In this document: positions 6,167 to 14,064 of the stretch, piece by piece
Layout of the letters: every line of letters begins with the position of its first letter
Position numbering within the stretch: the first letter of the stretch is position 1
Origin: CALCKU01 sp964534845
GTDB taxonomy: Bacteria; Pseudomonadota; Alphaproteobacteria; Caulobacterales; Maricaulaceae
Assembly (NCBI GenBank): GCA_964534845.1
Contig: CAZHPV010000065.1
Span: 1-14,064, forward strand
Direction: 5' to 3'
DNA: 14,064 nucleotides
The notes under the pieces: generated by a model
Databases searched by the model: none
What the model was told of the DNA's origin: nothing
Seen by the model: the letters and a program-made list of their open reading frames with translations, nothing else
Made by a program: the position numbers and the translations under genes

Positions 6167-7872
6167 TCAACCACGGGACGGATTGGAAAACACCATGTGT
6201 CTCCAATATCTGTGCCAATGTCAGATACGAGTGGCGCGCCTTGGAACATTGTATTACGAACCCACATACGTGACCGAGGATCAAATTTACCAACCCCGAA
6301 AAATGATAATTTGCAGCGCAGCAAATGGATAGGCAGCACCTCCAGATCAATCGCATTAACGCGAATTTCGCCGTAGCGTGTCTTCGCCATTGTTTGCATG
6401 CGGCGCGTAATATAACGATGTTCAGGATGTGCGAAAACAAAGCGGGCTGTATTTATGTCAGGGCCATGTGTCTCAATGAATTTACAAAGAGACGCATAGC
6501 ATTCGCAAACATACCATCCAATACCCAATAGCATTTCATTCTCTGCTCCAGGTTCCTCAAACCGTTGCCCAAGACGCGGTTCCATTTTTTCTTCTGAACG
6601 GTACCAGAAAACACCCTGTGTTTTGGGATCCGAGTAATCAATGTTCAGGGACCATCCGTAATGCGTTTCGATGAGCTGTTTTAAATCGCTCGCAGGCATA
6701 TTGGCTTGTAAGGAATAAACCTCGTCAACGCTCAGAGTGTCCTTTAGATCGACGATCATATCCGGATAAAGCTCCAGCAGTAAAACATTGATAAGTTCTT
6801 GTGCCTCTACCCCCAAATTTGACCACACATATTCGGCAAGCTCCGTCCAAGCGGATATATCCCGCCCTTTAAACCACGCTAATGCGCGTTCTAAATCCGC
6901 GCCTGCATTCGCGTTAAGTTTATTTTGCTCCTCATTATCTGTCGCAATTTCACCCAAATGTTGCTTCGCCTTTAGCGCCAAGCAAATAAAGTGACCTCGA
7001 GATACATCATCGGGAATAGCTTGGGCGAGCACGCGGGCTAATGCCGTTTCCCGAACCTCTATCCAATTATTGATTAAGAGGGGATGGTTGATCAGATATG
7101 GTGCCATGCCCAATCCAGTAGCATTCCCGATACCCACGTAGCGTTTAATCTTATCGTCCATTTTAACCGCAGTCTTTGGTGCGCGGTTCGCGGCGACATA
7201 ATCCGCTTGGAACAAACTGAAATGCCGGATCATCCAGCAAGAAAACATCTCGGCGTCAAAGGGAGAAGAGAAATCGGGCCAGCGCGTTTTAACTTTTTCC
7301 CAATCGGCCATGCCGAATTTCCCAGAGCCATAAACAGCTGTGGTCCGATAAAGATAACCGACCTTAGCCATTGCGTCCAAATCGGGCTGGTGCCCCGCTG
7401 ACAATGCCGTCACAACAGCCTCATAATTACGCACACTTTTATTTGCGCGGGAGAGTACAAAACAACGGGTATCGACACGCCCCTTTTCCTGCAAAGGCAC
7501 ATTAGCCTGTAATGCGGCGAGCCTATCCTCATCAACCCTACCTTCACAAAGAGTGACGGTCATATCCCAATCTTCTGCGATAACGCGGTCGCTTCTATGC
7601 TCAGGGTCGAGGTATTTCGTAAAAATTACATAACTAAAAACCGTGCGCGGTGTCACAATTTCATATATAGCGTGACCGTAGCCTTCATCGTTAAGTGAAA
7701 TATTTGCAGGTGTGATTTGCCAATTCTGGCGCATAACTTGTCGCAATAAAGAGCGCATAAAACTGAGAGGGTAAGGATATAAACATCCCAACCGAGACAC
7801 ATCCATAACCGTAGCAGCTGGGCGCATATATGCGCTAATATCGGCCGCGTTATGTATGGCTGGCTTGTTCAT
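6163..7872 (-). CDS. Conserved protein of unknown function, 569 aa, in catabolic cassette
   Basis: A 569-residue soluble-looking protein with no signal peptide and no clear membrane helix. I recognise no Pfam-type domain. Landmarks that look constrained are GYLYRTTAVYGSGKFGMADW at 172-191, an acidic/aromatic segment with EMFSCWMIRHFSLFQADYV at 208-226, and a glycine-rich GIGNATGLGMAPYLINHP at 247-264. That last motif might bind a nucleotide, flavin or anion, but it matches no classic Rossmann or P-loop signature. I have an impression of similar proteins beside DUF3726 and M19-like genes in other proteobacteria. Its ATG directly abuts the TAG of the dipeptidase-like gene (no spacer), and its stop overlaps DUF3726. 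Placement inside the cassette argues for an enzyme or enzyme subunit in the same pathway. The specific reaction is unknown. Confidence 0.8.
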   Translation of the reverse strand: MNKPAIHNAADISAYMRPAATVMDVSRLGCLYPYPLSFMRSLLRQVMRQNWQITPANISLNDEGYGHAIYEIVTPRTVFSYVIFTKYLDPEHRSDRVIAEDWDMTVTLCEGRVDEDRLAALQANVPLQEKGRVDTRCFVLSRANKSVRNYEAVVTALSAGHQPDLDAMAKVGYLYRTTAVYGSGKFGMADWEKVKTRWPDFSSPFDAEMFSCWMIRHFSLFQADYVAANRAPKTAVKMDDKIKRYVGIGNATGLGMAPYLINHPLLINNWIEVRETALARVLAQAIPDDVSRGHFICLALKAKQHLGEIATDNEEQNKLNANAGADLERALAWFKGRDISAWTELAEYVWSNLGVEAQELINVLLLELYPDMIVDLKDTLSVDEVYSLQANMPASDLKQLIETHYGWSLNIDYSDPKTQGVFWYRSEEKMEPRLGQRFEEPGAENEMLLGIGWYVCECYASLCKFIETHGPDINTARFVFAHPEHRYITRRMQTMAKTRYGEIRVNAIDLEVLPIHLLRCKLSFFGVGKFDPRSRMWVRNTMFQGAPLVSDIGTDIGDTWCFPIRPVVE

Positions 7873-8850
7873 CTATGCCTGCGGACCGAAGCCTGCATCA
7901 AAGAAGTTAAGCCAATTAAGACCCATCACTTTTTCAATATCTGCCTGCGACATACCCTTTGCGTCCAAACCTTGAGAAATATTTGCAAAATCCAGACTGC
8001 TACCAAACCAATCCGGTTGTTTTGGCCAATCGGCATTAGCGGCACTGCCCTCACCATAATCAGGCTTAAATGTCCAAGTGCCACTACGCATCCACTCTAA
8101 CGTTTCGTAGCCCCAATTCTGGCAAAGGTCTGACCCTAAGCCAATGTGATCGATACCCATAAGCTCAGCCGTGTCCATTATCATGCCGCAAAAATCATCC
8201 AATGTGCACTCAGGGCCATTATTGAGATGAAATGGATACATAGAAAACCCAAGCATACCGCCACTCTCGCTCAGGGCTTTTAAAACTGTGTCGGATTTAT
8301 TTCGTAGAGCTTCGTGCCAACGCAATGGGTTTGCATGGGTAATTGCGATGGGGCGATGGGACAGCTCTATGGTTTGAAGCGTTGAGTGCTCGGCGCTATG
8401 GGACATATCTATGACCATACCCACGCGGTTCATTTCTTTAATGACCTCACGGCCAAAGCGCGTAACACCGCTATCGCCGTCTTCATAACATCCTGTCGCA
8501 AGAAGGCTTTGATTGTTATAGGTGAGCTGCATGATACGCACGCCCTGCTCGTGTAACATTTCAACCTTGCGAAGATCGTCTTCAATAGGCGAGCAATTTT
8601 GGAACCCTAATATTATACCTACCTTACCAAGCTTTTGAGCCTTGCGAATATCCTTAGCCGTCTTAACAGGCATAATCACATCGGAATGCTCTCTAAAACG
8701 TCGCCGCCAATCACCGATATTGGCTAAAGTCGCCTCGGTATTTTCCCAATAGCTAATGGTCACATGAATAGCATTGACGCCGCCAGCTTTGGCCTCTTCG
8801 AACAATTCGCGGGTCCAATTCACATATTGTAGGGCGTCAATAATCAACAT
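7873..8850 (-). CDS. M19 'membrane dipeptidase'-like hydrolase with altered metal site
   Basis: 325 residues, an amidohydrolase-type barrel of peptidase family M19 (renal dipeptidase). Family landmarks: IMQLTYN at 106-112, DMSH at 148-151, ITHANP at 170-175, ALRNKSD at 181-187 and GLGSDL at 237-242. Compared with human DPEP1, His198, His219 and Asp288 are matched by His151, His172 and Asp241. The N-terminal HxD pair is replaced (IDALQYVNW in place of DGHND), the bridging Glu125 is Gln84 in GFQN, and substrate-binding His152 is Tyr111. A two-zinc dipeptidase site is therefore unlikely; a single metal could remain. No signal peptide is present, so the protein is cytoplasmic despite the family name. 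Related proteins lie in dimethylglycine/betaine gene clusters (for example the PA5396 type in Pseudomonas). The start lies 3 bp after the aldehyde dehydrogenase stop. Confidence 0.87.
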   Translation of the reverse strand: MLIIDALQYVNWTRELFEEAKAGGVNAIHVTISYWENTEATLANIGDWRRRFREHSDVIMPVKTAKDIRKAQKLGKVGIILGFQNCSPIEDDLRKVEMLHEQGVRIMQLTYNNQSLLATGCYEDGDSGVTRFGREVIKEMNRVGMVIDMSHSAEHSTLQTIELSHRPIAITHANPLRWHEALRNKSDTVLKALSESGGMLGFSMYPFHLNNGPECTLDDFCGMIMDTAELMGIDHIGLGSDLCQNWGYETLEWMRSGTWTFKPDYGEGSAANADWPKQPDWFGSSLDFANISQGLDAKGMSQADIEKVMGLNWLNFFDAGFGPQA

Positions 8851-8853
8851 GAT

Positions 8854-10287
8854 TTAGCCCGGGTTCGTGTAAGCGGTTTTCATGATGGTATAAAAGTCTT
8901 TGGCATGTTCGCCCTGCTCTCGAGGGCCATAGCTGGATGAATTACGTCCTCCAAAAGGTACATGATAATCCAGACCTGCCGTCGCCAAGTTTACCAAAAC
9001 GCTTCCGAATTTTGCATTTCGTTTAAAATGCTCGGCTTCTTTCAAAGAATTGGTCATCACCGATGCCGCAAGACCAAATTCAGTATCATTCGCTAGAGCG
9101 ATCCCTTCCTCATAGCTATCAATCTTCATAACACATGTCATAGGACCGAAGACTTCTTCTCGGTTCACCCGCATATCGTTTTTGGTATCCGTGAATATAG
9201 TTGGCGCGAGATAATAACCCTCTGTGTCGCGCTCCAGGCGTGTCCCGCCGGTAACTAATGTCCCGCCTTCATCCTTTGCGACATCCATATAGCCAAGAAT
9301 TTTGTTCATCTGACTTTCCGAGACTATAGGCCCAAGTTCTGTACCCTCAACCAGCGCATGGCCCACTTTTTTCGCTTCGGCAGCCTTAGCAAGTTTTTCT
9401 ACAAATTCATCATGAATAGCCGCGTCCACCATGAGGCGAGAAGACGCCGTACACTTTTGGCCTGATGCCCCGAAAGCCCCGTGGATAGACTGTGCGACAG
9501 CCAGGTCAATATCTGCATTTTTCGTAATAACGATAGGGTTTTTACTCCCCATCTCACATTGCACGCGCGCCATATTCTGGATCGCCGCTTGTGCAATTTT
9601 ACGGCCTGTAGAGACAGACCCTGTAAATGAAACCGCATCTATTTTTGAACTCGATAACGCCGCCCCGACATCACCGCCGCCTTGCACCATATTAAACACG
9701 CCTTTTGGGAGATGTTTATTGAGCACTTCGGCCAATAGATGCGCTGTCGCGGGTGTGACCTCTGAAGGCTTTAGAACAACTGTATTGCCATAGGCCAGTG
9801 CTGGCCCCATCTTCCACGCGGCAATCGCTATTGGAAAATTCCACGGTGTTATAAGTCCTGCTACGCCTATGGCTTCCCGTGAAATATCAATATTAATTCC
9901 GGGACGTACAGACGCCGCGCTCTCACCAATTTGACGAAGACATTCTGCGGCATAATATTGATAAAACTCTCCGGCGCGGAATGTTTCGCCCCGGCCTTCC
10001 GCAAAAGGCTTACCTTCTTCGGATGACAATATAGTCCCGATTTCGTCGCAACGATCAATAAGCTCTTGTCCGATAGCATGGAGAATATTTTTCTTTTCCT
10101 CAATTTTCACGGCCTCCCAAGCCGGTTGGGCAGCCCGCGCAGCCGCAACAGCATCACTGACCTTCGCTGGCGTTGCGCTTGCCATATGACCCAATGTTTC
10201 GGATATGTCAGACGGGTTAATATTAGGCGTTTGCTCACCCGAATTATCCCATTCACCATCAATCAAGCTACCGTAAATATTACTCAT
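8854..10287 (-). CDS. NAD(P)-dependent aldehyde dehydrogenase, 2-oxoglutarate-semialdehyde dehydrogenase type
   Basis: 477 residues, full length for the ALDH superfamily. Catalytic features are all present: Asn150 in TPWNFP, Lys173 in LKPSE, Glu245 in CEMGSKNP, nucleophile Cys279 in GQKCTASSR and EEVFGP further on. The C-terminal DYHVPFGGRNSSSYGPREQG followed by DFYTIMKTAY is typical of 2-oxoglutarate (2,5-dioxovalerate) semialdehyde dehydrogenases of sugar-acid and hydroxyproline catabolism. The expected reaction is a dicarboxylic semialdehyde to 2-oxoglutarate or a close analogue, with NAD(P)+; the real substrate here is not known. A good ribosome site (GAAGGAA) precedes ATG 10287. The 48-bp gap to the upstream Ldh-family gene is the largest in the operon and could hold a minor promoter, though I see none. 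Confidence 0.9.
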   Translation of the reverse strand: MSNIYGSLIDGEWDNSGEQTPNINPSDISETLGHMASATPAKVSDAVAAARAAQPAWEAVKIEEKKNILHAIGQELIDRCDEIGTILSSEEGKPFAEGRGETFRAGEFYQYYAAECLRQIGESAASVRPGINIDISREAIGVAGLITPWNFPIAIAAWKMGPALAYGNTVVLKPSEVTPATAHLLAEVLNKHLPKGVFNMVQGGGDVGAALSSSKIDAVSFTGSVSTGRKIAQAAIQNMARVQCEMGSKNPIVITKNADIDLAVAQSIHGAFGASGQKCTASSRLMVDAAIHDEFVEKLAKAAEAKKVGHALVEGTELGPIVSESQMNKILGYMDVAKDEGGTLVTGGTRLERDTEGYYLAPTIFTDTKNDMRVNREEVFGPMTCVMKIDSYEEGIALANDTEFGLAASVMTNSLKEAEHFKRNAKFGSVLVNLATAGLDYHVPFGGRNSSSYGPREQGEHAKDFYTIMKTAYTNPG

Positions 10288-10335
10288 AATTTTTCCTTCA
10301 TCCCGATATAAAACGCATGGGGTTAATACACTAGC

Positions 10336-11337
10336 TTAAAGAGCGCTTATCTTGTCCAAAATGATCTGCGATACGTCGATGCCGTTTTTATCATGTCGAG
10401 TCCGGTTGGCTATCCGGCGATCGCCTGGGAGGCGCGTGCCATCTTGCTCATATATTTTATCGAAGAAACCTTCAGCGTGCGCGTTCCAATCATCATTTCC
10501 GCGTACAAGTGATGGGTCTATTGCCATAAGAAATTCGCCGCCCTGAGGTGGGCCGCCATCATTATTATCACGTTCTGCGGCTTCAAAACTAAAGCTTTCG
10601 CCAATCATCGCTCCCGCAAGTAATTCTACCATCATGGAAAGGGACGATCCTTTATATCCCCCAAATGTCATCAATGCGCCTTTAAGAATTTCATTAGGAT
10701 CAGTTGTCGGATTACCTTCGGCATCCACTCCTACCCCTTCCGGTAATGTATGACCATCTCTGGCAGCAACACCAACTTCGCCTCGCGCCATTACAGATGT
10801 TGCCATGTCAAAAATCATTGGTGATTTGCCTTTACGCGGCCATCCGAAAGCGATTGGGTTTGTCCCAAACAAAGCCTTCTTTCCTCCCGCCGGAATGACT
10901 GAAGGCTTATATGATGTACAGGCAAAAGCCGCTAAACCAGCCTCACAGACAGGTTCTAGCTCTGTCCAAAGCGCTGCAAAATGGTGAACGCTTATAAGCG
11001 GCATAACAGCGATACCACAGGTTTTAGCCGCCGTGATTAGAGCGGGTGTTCCAACTTTTAAAGCGGTTGGAGCAAAAGCATTGTGACCATTTACTTGTAT
11101 GACAGCTGGAGCTAATTTTGTTACTGTCGGTACGGCTTTGCCGTTAACCTTCCCGCTTTTTAGTGTAGCTACATATCCTGGCAACCTAAACAGACCATGG
11201 GACACGCATCCATCTCTTTCGGCCATTGTTATGATGTCTGCAACAGCGCCTGCATTTACCTTATCAGCGCCGAAGCTTTCCAAAGTTGTCATCGCCAATT
11301 TGTGTATGGCCTCAACAGACATTGTTTTATGAGTCAT
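10336..11337 (-). CDS. Ldh-family NAD(P)-dependent oxidoreductase (malate/L-lactate or cyclic imine reductase type)
   Basis: 333 residues, standard for the Ldh/MDH type 2 family, which uses a fold distinct from Rossmann dehydrogenases. Seen: RDGCVSHGLFRLPGY at 41-55 with the conserved SHG...R, SVHHFAALW at 116-124, the nucleotide-contact block FGTNPIAFGWPR at 157-168, FDMATSVMARGEV at 176-188 and GGYKGSSLSMMVELLAG at 226-242. The HHFAALW and GGYKG motifs are closer to the piperideine/pyrroline-2-carboxylate reductase (DpkA) branch than to malate or ureidoglycolate enzymes. DpkA-like enzymes reduce cyclic imines and can make N-methyl amino acids from 2-oxoacids plus methylamine, which would fit an N-methyl amino acid pathway ending at the Sox-like enzyme. 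GGAGAG sits 5 nt before ATG 11337. Substrate is inferred, not shown. Confidence 0.85.
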   Translation of the reverse strand: MTHKTMSVEAIHKLAMTTLESFGADKVNAGAVADIITMAERDGCVSHGLFRLPGYVATLKSGKVNGKAVPTVTKLAPAVIQVNGHNAFAPTALKVGTPALITAAKTCGIAVMPLISVHHFAALWTELEPVCEAGLAAFACTSYKPSVIPAGGKKALFGTNPIAFGWPRKGKSPMIFDMATSVMARGEVGVAARDGHTLPEGVGVDAEGNPTTDPNEILKGALMTFGGYKGSSLSMMVELLAGAMIGESFSFEAAERDNNDGGPPQGGEFLMAIDPSLVRGNDDWNAHAEGFFDKIYEQDGTRLPGDRRIANRTRHDKNGIDVSQIILDKISAL

Positions 11338-11348
11338 TCTACTCTCCG

Positions 11349-11984
11349 TTAGTTCACACGGTAAACGTAAACCGCATGCTTTATATTTGGATCGCCATTA
11401 GGCATGGAAATGAAAGGCGGTGTTTCAAATTCCAAAGACCATAACGTCTCTTTTGTAAGTTTGGCACGGTAATCATGAAAAGGTTGAGTTTGGGCATTCA
11501 TATGTCCGTGCGTAGACCAAATGATTAATCCACCAGGCTGAGTGACCCTTAAAAGCTCATCCAGACTATGAGGCGGCGCATTGCCGGGTGCCAGACAACC
11601 AATAGAATAAGTGACGGCGAATTGGTTATCATCAAAGCTCAACGGCTCGCCCAAAGTCATTAATTGCAGACTATCGTATATGTCCCTCTGGCGAGCAATA
11701 TCAATCATGCCATGGGACAAATCAATCCCGTGGAAATTGTCATACCCCATTAATTTAAGCGGAAGGCTATGCATGCCTGTTCCGCATCCTGCATCTAGGA
11801 TAGGGCCCAATCCTAGATCAACGTGACGCGCAAAAACATTTGCCCCTACGTAAGGAAGTTGAATGCCGAACGCGCTAACGTCCCTATCGTAATTCACCGC
11901 CCAGTCGTTATAAGCCTGACGGCGTTGATTATCCGTTTTTGCGGCGTAGACTTTTTCCAACTGATCATTTTTACTATATCTCAT
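11349..11984 (-). CDS. Class I SAM-dependent methyltransferase
   Basis: 211 residues. The order of motifs is typical of small-molecule class I methyltransferases of the METTL27/WBSCR27-like type: YNDWAVNYDRDV at 25-36, the SAM-binding LDAGCGTGM at 63-71, an acidic GIDLS at 86-90 and the post-motif LRVTQPGGLIIW near 145-156. The substrate cannot be read from the sequence. The ATG overlaps the stop of the TPR-sulfotransferase gene by 4 bp (ATGA), and its own stop lies 11 bp before the Ldh-family gene. It is therefore part of the same leftward transcription unit. Whether it belongs to the catabolic pathway or to the sulfotransferase is unclear; the overlap favours the latter. Confidence 0.85.
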   Translation of the reverse strand: MRYSKNDQLEKVYAAKTDNQRRQAYNDWAVNYDRDVSAFGIQLPYVGANVFARHVDLGLGPILDAGCGTGMHSLPLKLMGYDNFHGIDLSHGMIDIARQRDIYDSLQLMTLGEPLSFDDNQFAVTYSIGCLAPGNAPPHSLDELLRVTQPGGLIIWSTHGHMNAQTQPFHDYRAKLTKETLWSLEFETPPFISMPNGDPNIKHAVYVYRVN

Positions 11985-14059
11985 GATATTGGCGTTATGG
12001 GATATCGCTGCAAAATTGTGTCACCTAGCGCTTGTTTGAGGGGGTCCAACCAAGGCTCAAAATTACGCCACTGCTCAAGGCCATCTTTAAAAATGGGCTG
12101 ACGGACTTGCTCCGAACTTGGCGTACGGACTGATCTTTTTGTTTTGTGAAAATCGACACAGGCTTGCTCAAATGGCAATTCAAGATACTTCAAAATACGG
12201 TGCACTTGCGCCTCTGTATCGTCGACAACATCTTCATATTGAACCCGCAATACTTTACCAGGCAACACCTTATCCCAATGGTCCATTAAAGCCACATAAT
12301 CGCGATAATATTTTCCGATTTGCTCCAGTCCATATGTAAATTCCTGACCTTCAGCAAAGTGTTGTTTAAATCCAGAAAAACAACAAGCCATAGGATGTCG
12401 ACGCGCGTCGATAATTTTCGCATTTGGCAAGATAAGATGGATAAGACCTATATGCCTAAAATTATTCGGCATTTTATCAATGAAAAATGGCGCCTGACCA
12501 CGATGTATTTTTGTCTCCTCGATAAAATCTTTACCGCGTTTGTGCAATTGCTTCGCCGTCAAATCATGTAAAACTTTCGGATATAAGGAGGCTTCCAGAC
12601 GACGTCCTCGACCTCTTAATTTATGCGCCAGTGTGAGGATGTTCCCAAGCTCTTGCGTTCCGTCTACCTGGCTATGCGATGCAATGATTTGCTCTAGCAA
12701 AGTAGAGCCGGCGCGCGGCAGTCCAACTATAAATATAGGATCAGGCGCGGGATACCCCTTTTTTGACTGCGCTTTAAACAAGTCCGGGGTACAAATCTGC
12801 ATTTGCATAGCGAGCCCTAAAGACATTTTTTCCGCGTCATAGCGCATTTGCTTGCGGCCTAAATCATTTGCCTCTTTATAAAAGTCGAAAGACTTTTTAA
12901 ATTGCTTGCGATCTTCGTGCGCTTTTCCGAGCGCAAATAGAAAATGGATACGGTCACGATAGGTCAAATCGGCGGAATTGACCTGCGCCAACATGTTAGC
13001 CATTTCTTTATCGGTAAATTTATAAGTCTTTAAATTCGCGAGCGAAAAATAAGCTTCGCCATGTGTTGATTGGGCTTTATAGGCTTGGCGATAAGCCTCT
13101 ATCCCGGCTTCATTGTTTCCACTCGTTTTGAGGGCGTGACCCAGTGATGTCAGATTAGCAAAATTATTGGGTTCACGGCGCTTTACTTTATCAAAAAGCT
13201 CTATTGAAGACTCATAATCACCAAGCTGCATATAGCAAATAGCCATTTGAGCTTGGAATGTCGTATTGCCATTATCTCTATCATATAAATATTTTGCTTG
13301 TTCGTAAGCCGCTTGTAGTTTTTGGCGGCGCCGTAGAATTTGAATATAATCAAGCCTGAGCTGGACGAGGTTTGGCTGAAATTCGACAGCGCTTTCTAAT
13401 AAAAACTCCGCCTCGTCCATCGCACCAAAATTTTCTGCAATCTCGGCTAATAGCCTCATCGCATCCGTATTTTTAGGGTTAGATTGTAAAAAATGACGAC
13501 ATAGGTTTTCGGCTTTCACAAGACGTTTTTCGGAAAGATAATGGGTGACGGCAACAACTTCTTTGGGTAATTTTTTCAGACGTTCAACTTGCGCTTTTGC
13601 AGCATTTATCTCTTGGGTCGAGTGATTTAACTCTTTGCATAACTCCGCCTGCGCCGACCAACTGCTAATAAGGGCAGAATTATACTGAGTGGCGGCCTTG
13701 AACGATTTTAAGGCCTTTTCCTTCTCCCCCGTAAGACGATAGAGATGTCCTTGTTCTTGATATGCACGGCCAAATTCGGGCATAATAGACTTCAGGTTTT
13801 CAAGCGTTTCAAAAGCCTGTTCAATCTTCTTTAAATACCGGAAACAAGCGGCCTTCATATAAAGAGCGTCTGAGAACATCGGATCCGTATCAAGCAATTC
13901 ATCAAGCTGTAGCAATGCGGCTTTAAAACGGCCAGATTGCATCAATTTTTGAATGCTTAAAAGCTTATCCTGACGTGACTTTTCATCGTCCATATCATTC
14001 TGTCGTTTATTTTCATCTGTAGATATCAAAGCAAATTCCCAAAAAAAAACACCTCTCAT
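11981..14059 (-). CDS. TPR-repeat sulfotransferase (start uncertain)
   Basis: Up to 692 residues. The N-terminal ~400 residues are tandem tetratricopeptide-like helical repeats (for example ALYMKAACFRYLKKIEQAFE and LTSLGHALKTSGNNEAGIEA). The C-terminal ~260 residues are a sulfotransferase domain. Its PAPS 5'-phosphosulfate loop IVGLPRAGSTLLEQ lies at 444-457, DKMPNNFRHIGLI at 528-540, the 3'-phosphate-binding DARRHPMACCFSGF at 551-564 and RTPSSEQVRQPIF near 645-657. Such proteins transfer sulfate from PAPS; the acceptor is unknown. No signal peptide is evident. ATG 14059 is the longest start in the window, but the frame stays open to the edge and a nine-base homopolymer lies in codons 3-7. 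ATG 13993, just before the repeats, is a likelier start that gives 670 residues. Neither has a strong ribosome site. Confidence 0.85.
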   Translation of the reverse strand: MRGVFFWEFALISTDENKRQNDMDDEKSRQDKLLSIQKLMQSGRFKAALLQLDELLDTDPMFSDALYMKAACFRYLKKIEQAFETLENLKSIMPEFGRAYQEQGHLYRLTGEKEKALKSFKAATQYNSALISSWSAQAELCKELNHSTQEINAAKAQVERLKKLPKEVVAVTHYLSEKRLVKAENLCRHFLQSNPKNTDAMRLLAEIAENFGAMDEAEFLLESAVEFQPNLVQLRLDYIQILRRRQKLQAAYEQAKYLYDRDNGNTTFQAQMAICYMQLGDYESSIELFDKVKRREPNNFANLTSLGHALKTSGNNEAGIEAYRQAYKAQSTHGEAYFSLANLKTYKFTDKEMANMLAQVNSADLTYRDRIHFLFALGKAHEDRKQFKKSFDFYKEANDLGRKQMRYDAEKMSLGLAMQMQICTPDLFKAQSKKGYPAPDPIFIVGLPRAGSTLLEQIIASHSQVDGTQELGNILTLAHKLRGRGRRLEASLYPKVLHDLTAKQLHKRGKDFIEETKIHRGQAPFFIDKMPNNFRHIGLIHLILPNAKIIDARRHPMACCFSGFKQHFAEGQEFTYGLEQIGKYYRDYVALMDHWDKVLPGKVLRVQYEDVVDDTEAQVHRILKYLELPFEQACVDFHKTKRSVRTPSSEQVRQPIFKDGLEQWRNFEPWLDPLKQALGDTILQRYPITPIS

Positions 14060-14064
14060 AAGAG

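Noticed and set aside
7873..8850. Annotation as a genuine membrane-bound dipeptidase
   Set aside because: No signal peptide or anchor is visible and three of the five zinc ligands of the renal enzyme are missing.
1..14064. Search by eye for tRNA/rRNA genes, IS elements, CRISPR repeats, phage genes or riboswitches
   Set aside because: Coding density is about 97% and the only sizeable gap (217-444) shows palindromes but no folded RNA pattern or transposase remnant.

Overview
The window looks like part of a marine-type alphaproteobacterial chromosome. Base composition is near 50% GC by eye. Genes are tightly packed with 1-4 bp start/stop overlaps, and the protein set (heterotetrameric sarcosine-oxidase-like enzyme, DUF3726, Ldh-family oxidoreductase, TPR-sulfotransferase) is typical of Rhodobacterales, Hyphomonadaceae/Maricaulales and relatives. 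The exact lineage cannot be fixed from this sequence. I see no tRNA, rRNA, IS element, CRISPR array or phage gene.

Left part, + strand. The window opens in the last 71 codons of a ferredoxin (or rubredoxin)-NAD reductase (1-216), which hints at an oxygenase system upstream. A 228-bp gap follows, holding two perfect palindromes and a possible promoter. Next is a compact four-gene operon, soxB-soxD-soxA-soxG (445-5342), with every junction overlapping. It encodes a heterotetrameric flavoenzyme that oxidatively demethylates an N-methyl amino acid. The family includes sarcosine oxidase and the related N-methylglutamate dehydrogenase. The delta subunit contains no cysteine, so the zinc site known from sarcosine oxidase cannot form.

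Right part, - strand, convergent with the sox operon. Seven genes read leftward from 14059 to 5408 with gaps of at most 48 bp: a TPR-sulfotransferase, a class I methyltransferase, an Ldh-family imine/2-oxoacid reductase, a 2-oxoglutarate-semialdehyde-type aldehyde dehydrogenase, a divergent M19 'membrane dipeptidase' lacking most metal ligands, a 569-residue protein of unknown function, and a DUF3726 protein. The last five form a tight cassette that looks catabolic.

Working model (inference): the two convergent operons together degrade an N-methylated, probably cyclic, nitrogen compound of the betaine type, such as homarine or a methylated proline/hydroxyproline. The cassette would open or process the skeleton and oxidise a semialdehyde. 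The Sox-like enzyme would remove the N-methyl group as a one-carbon unit on tetrahydrofolate. The unknown 569-aa protein, DUF3726 and the altered M19 protein are the parts with no settled biochemical role and are the best candidates for new chemistry.
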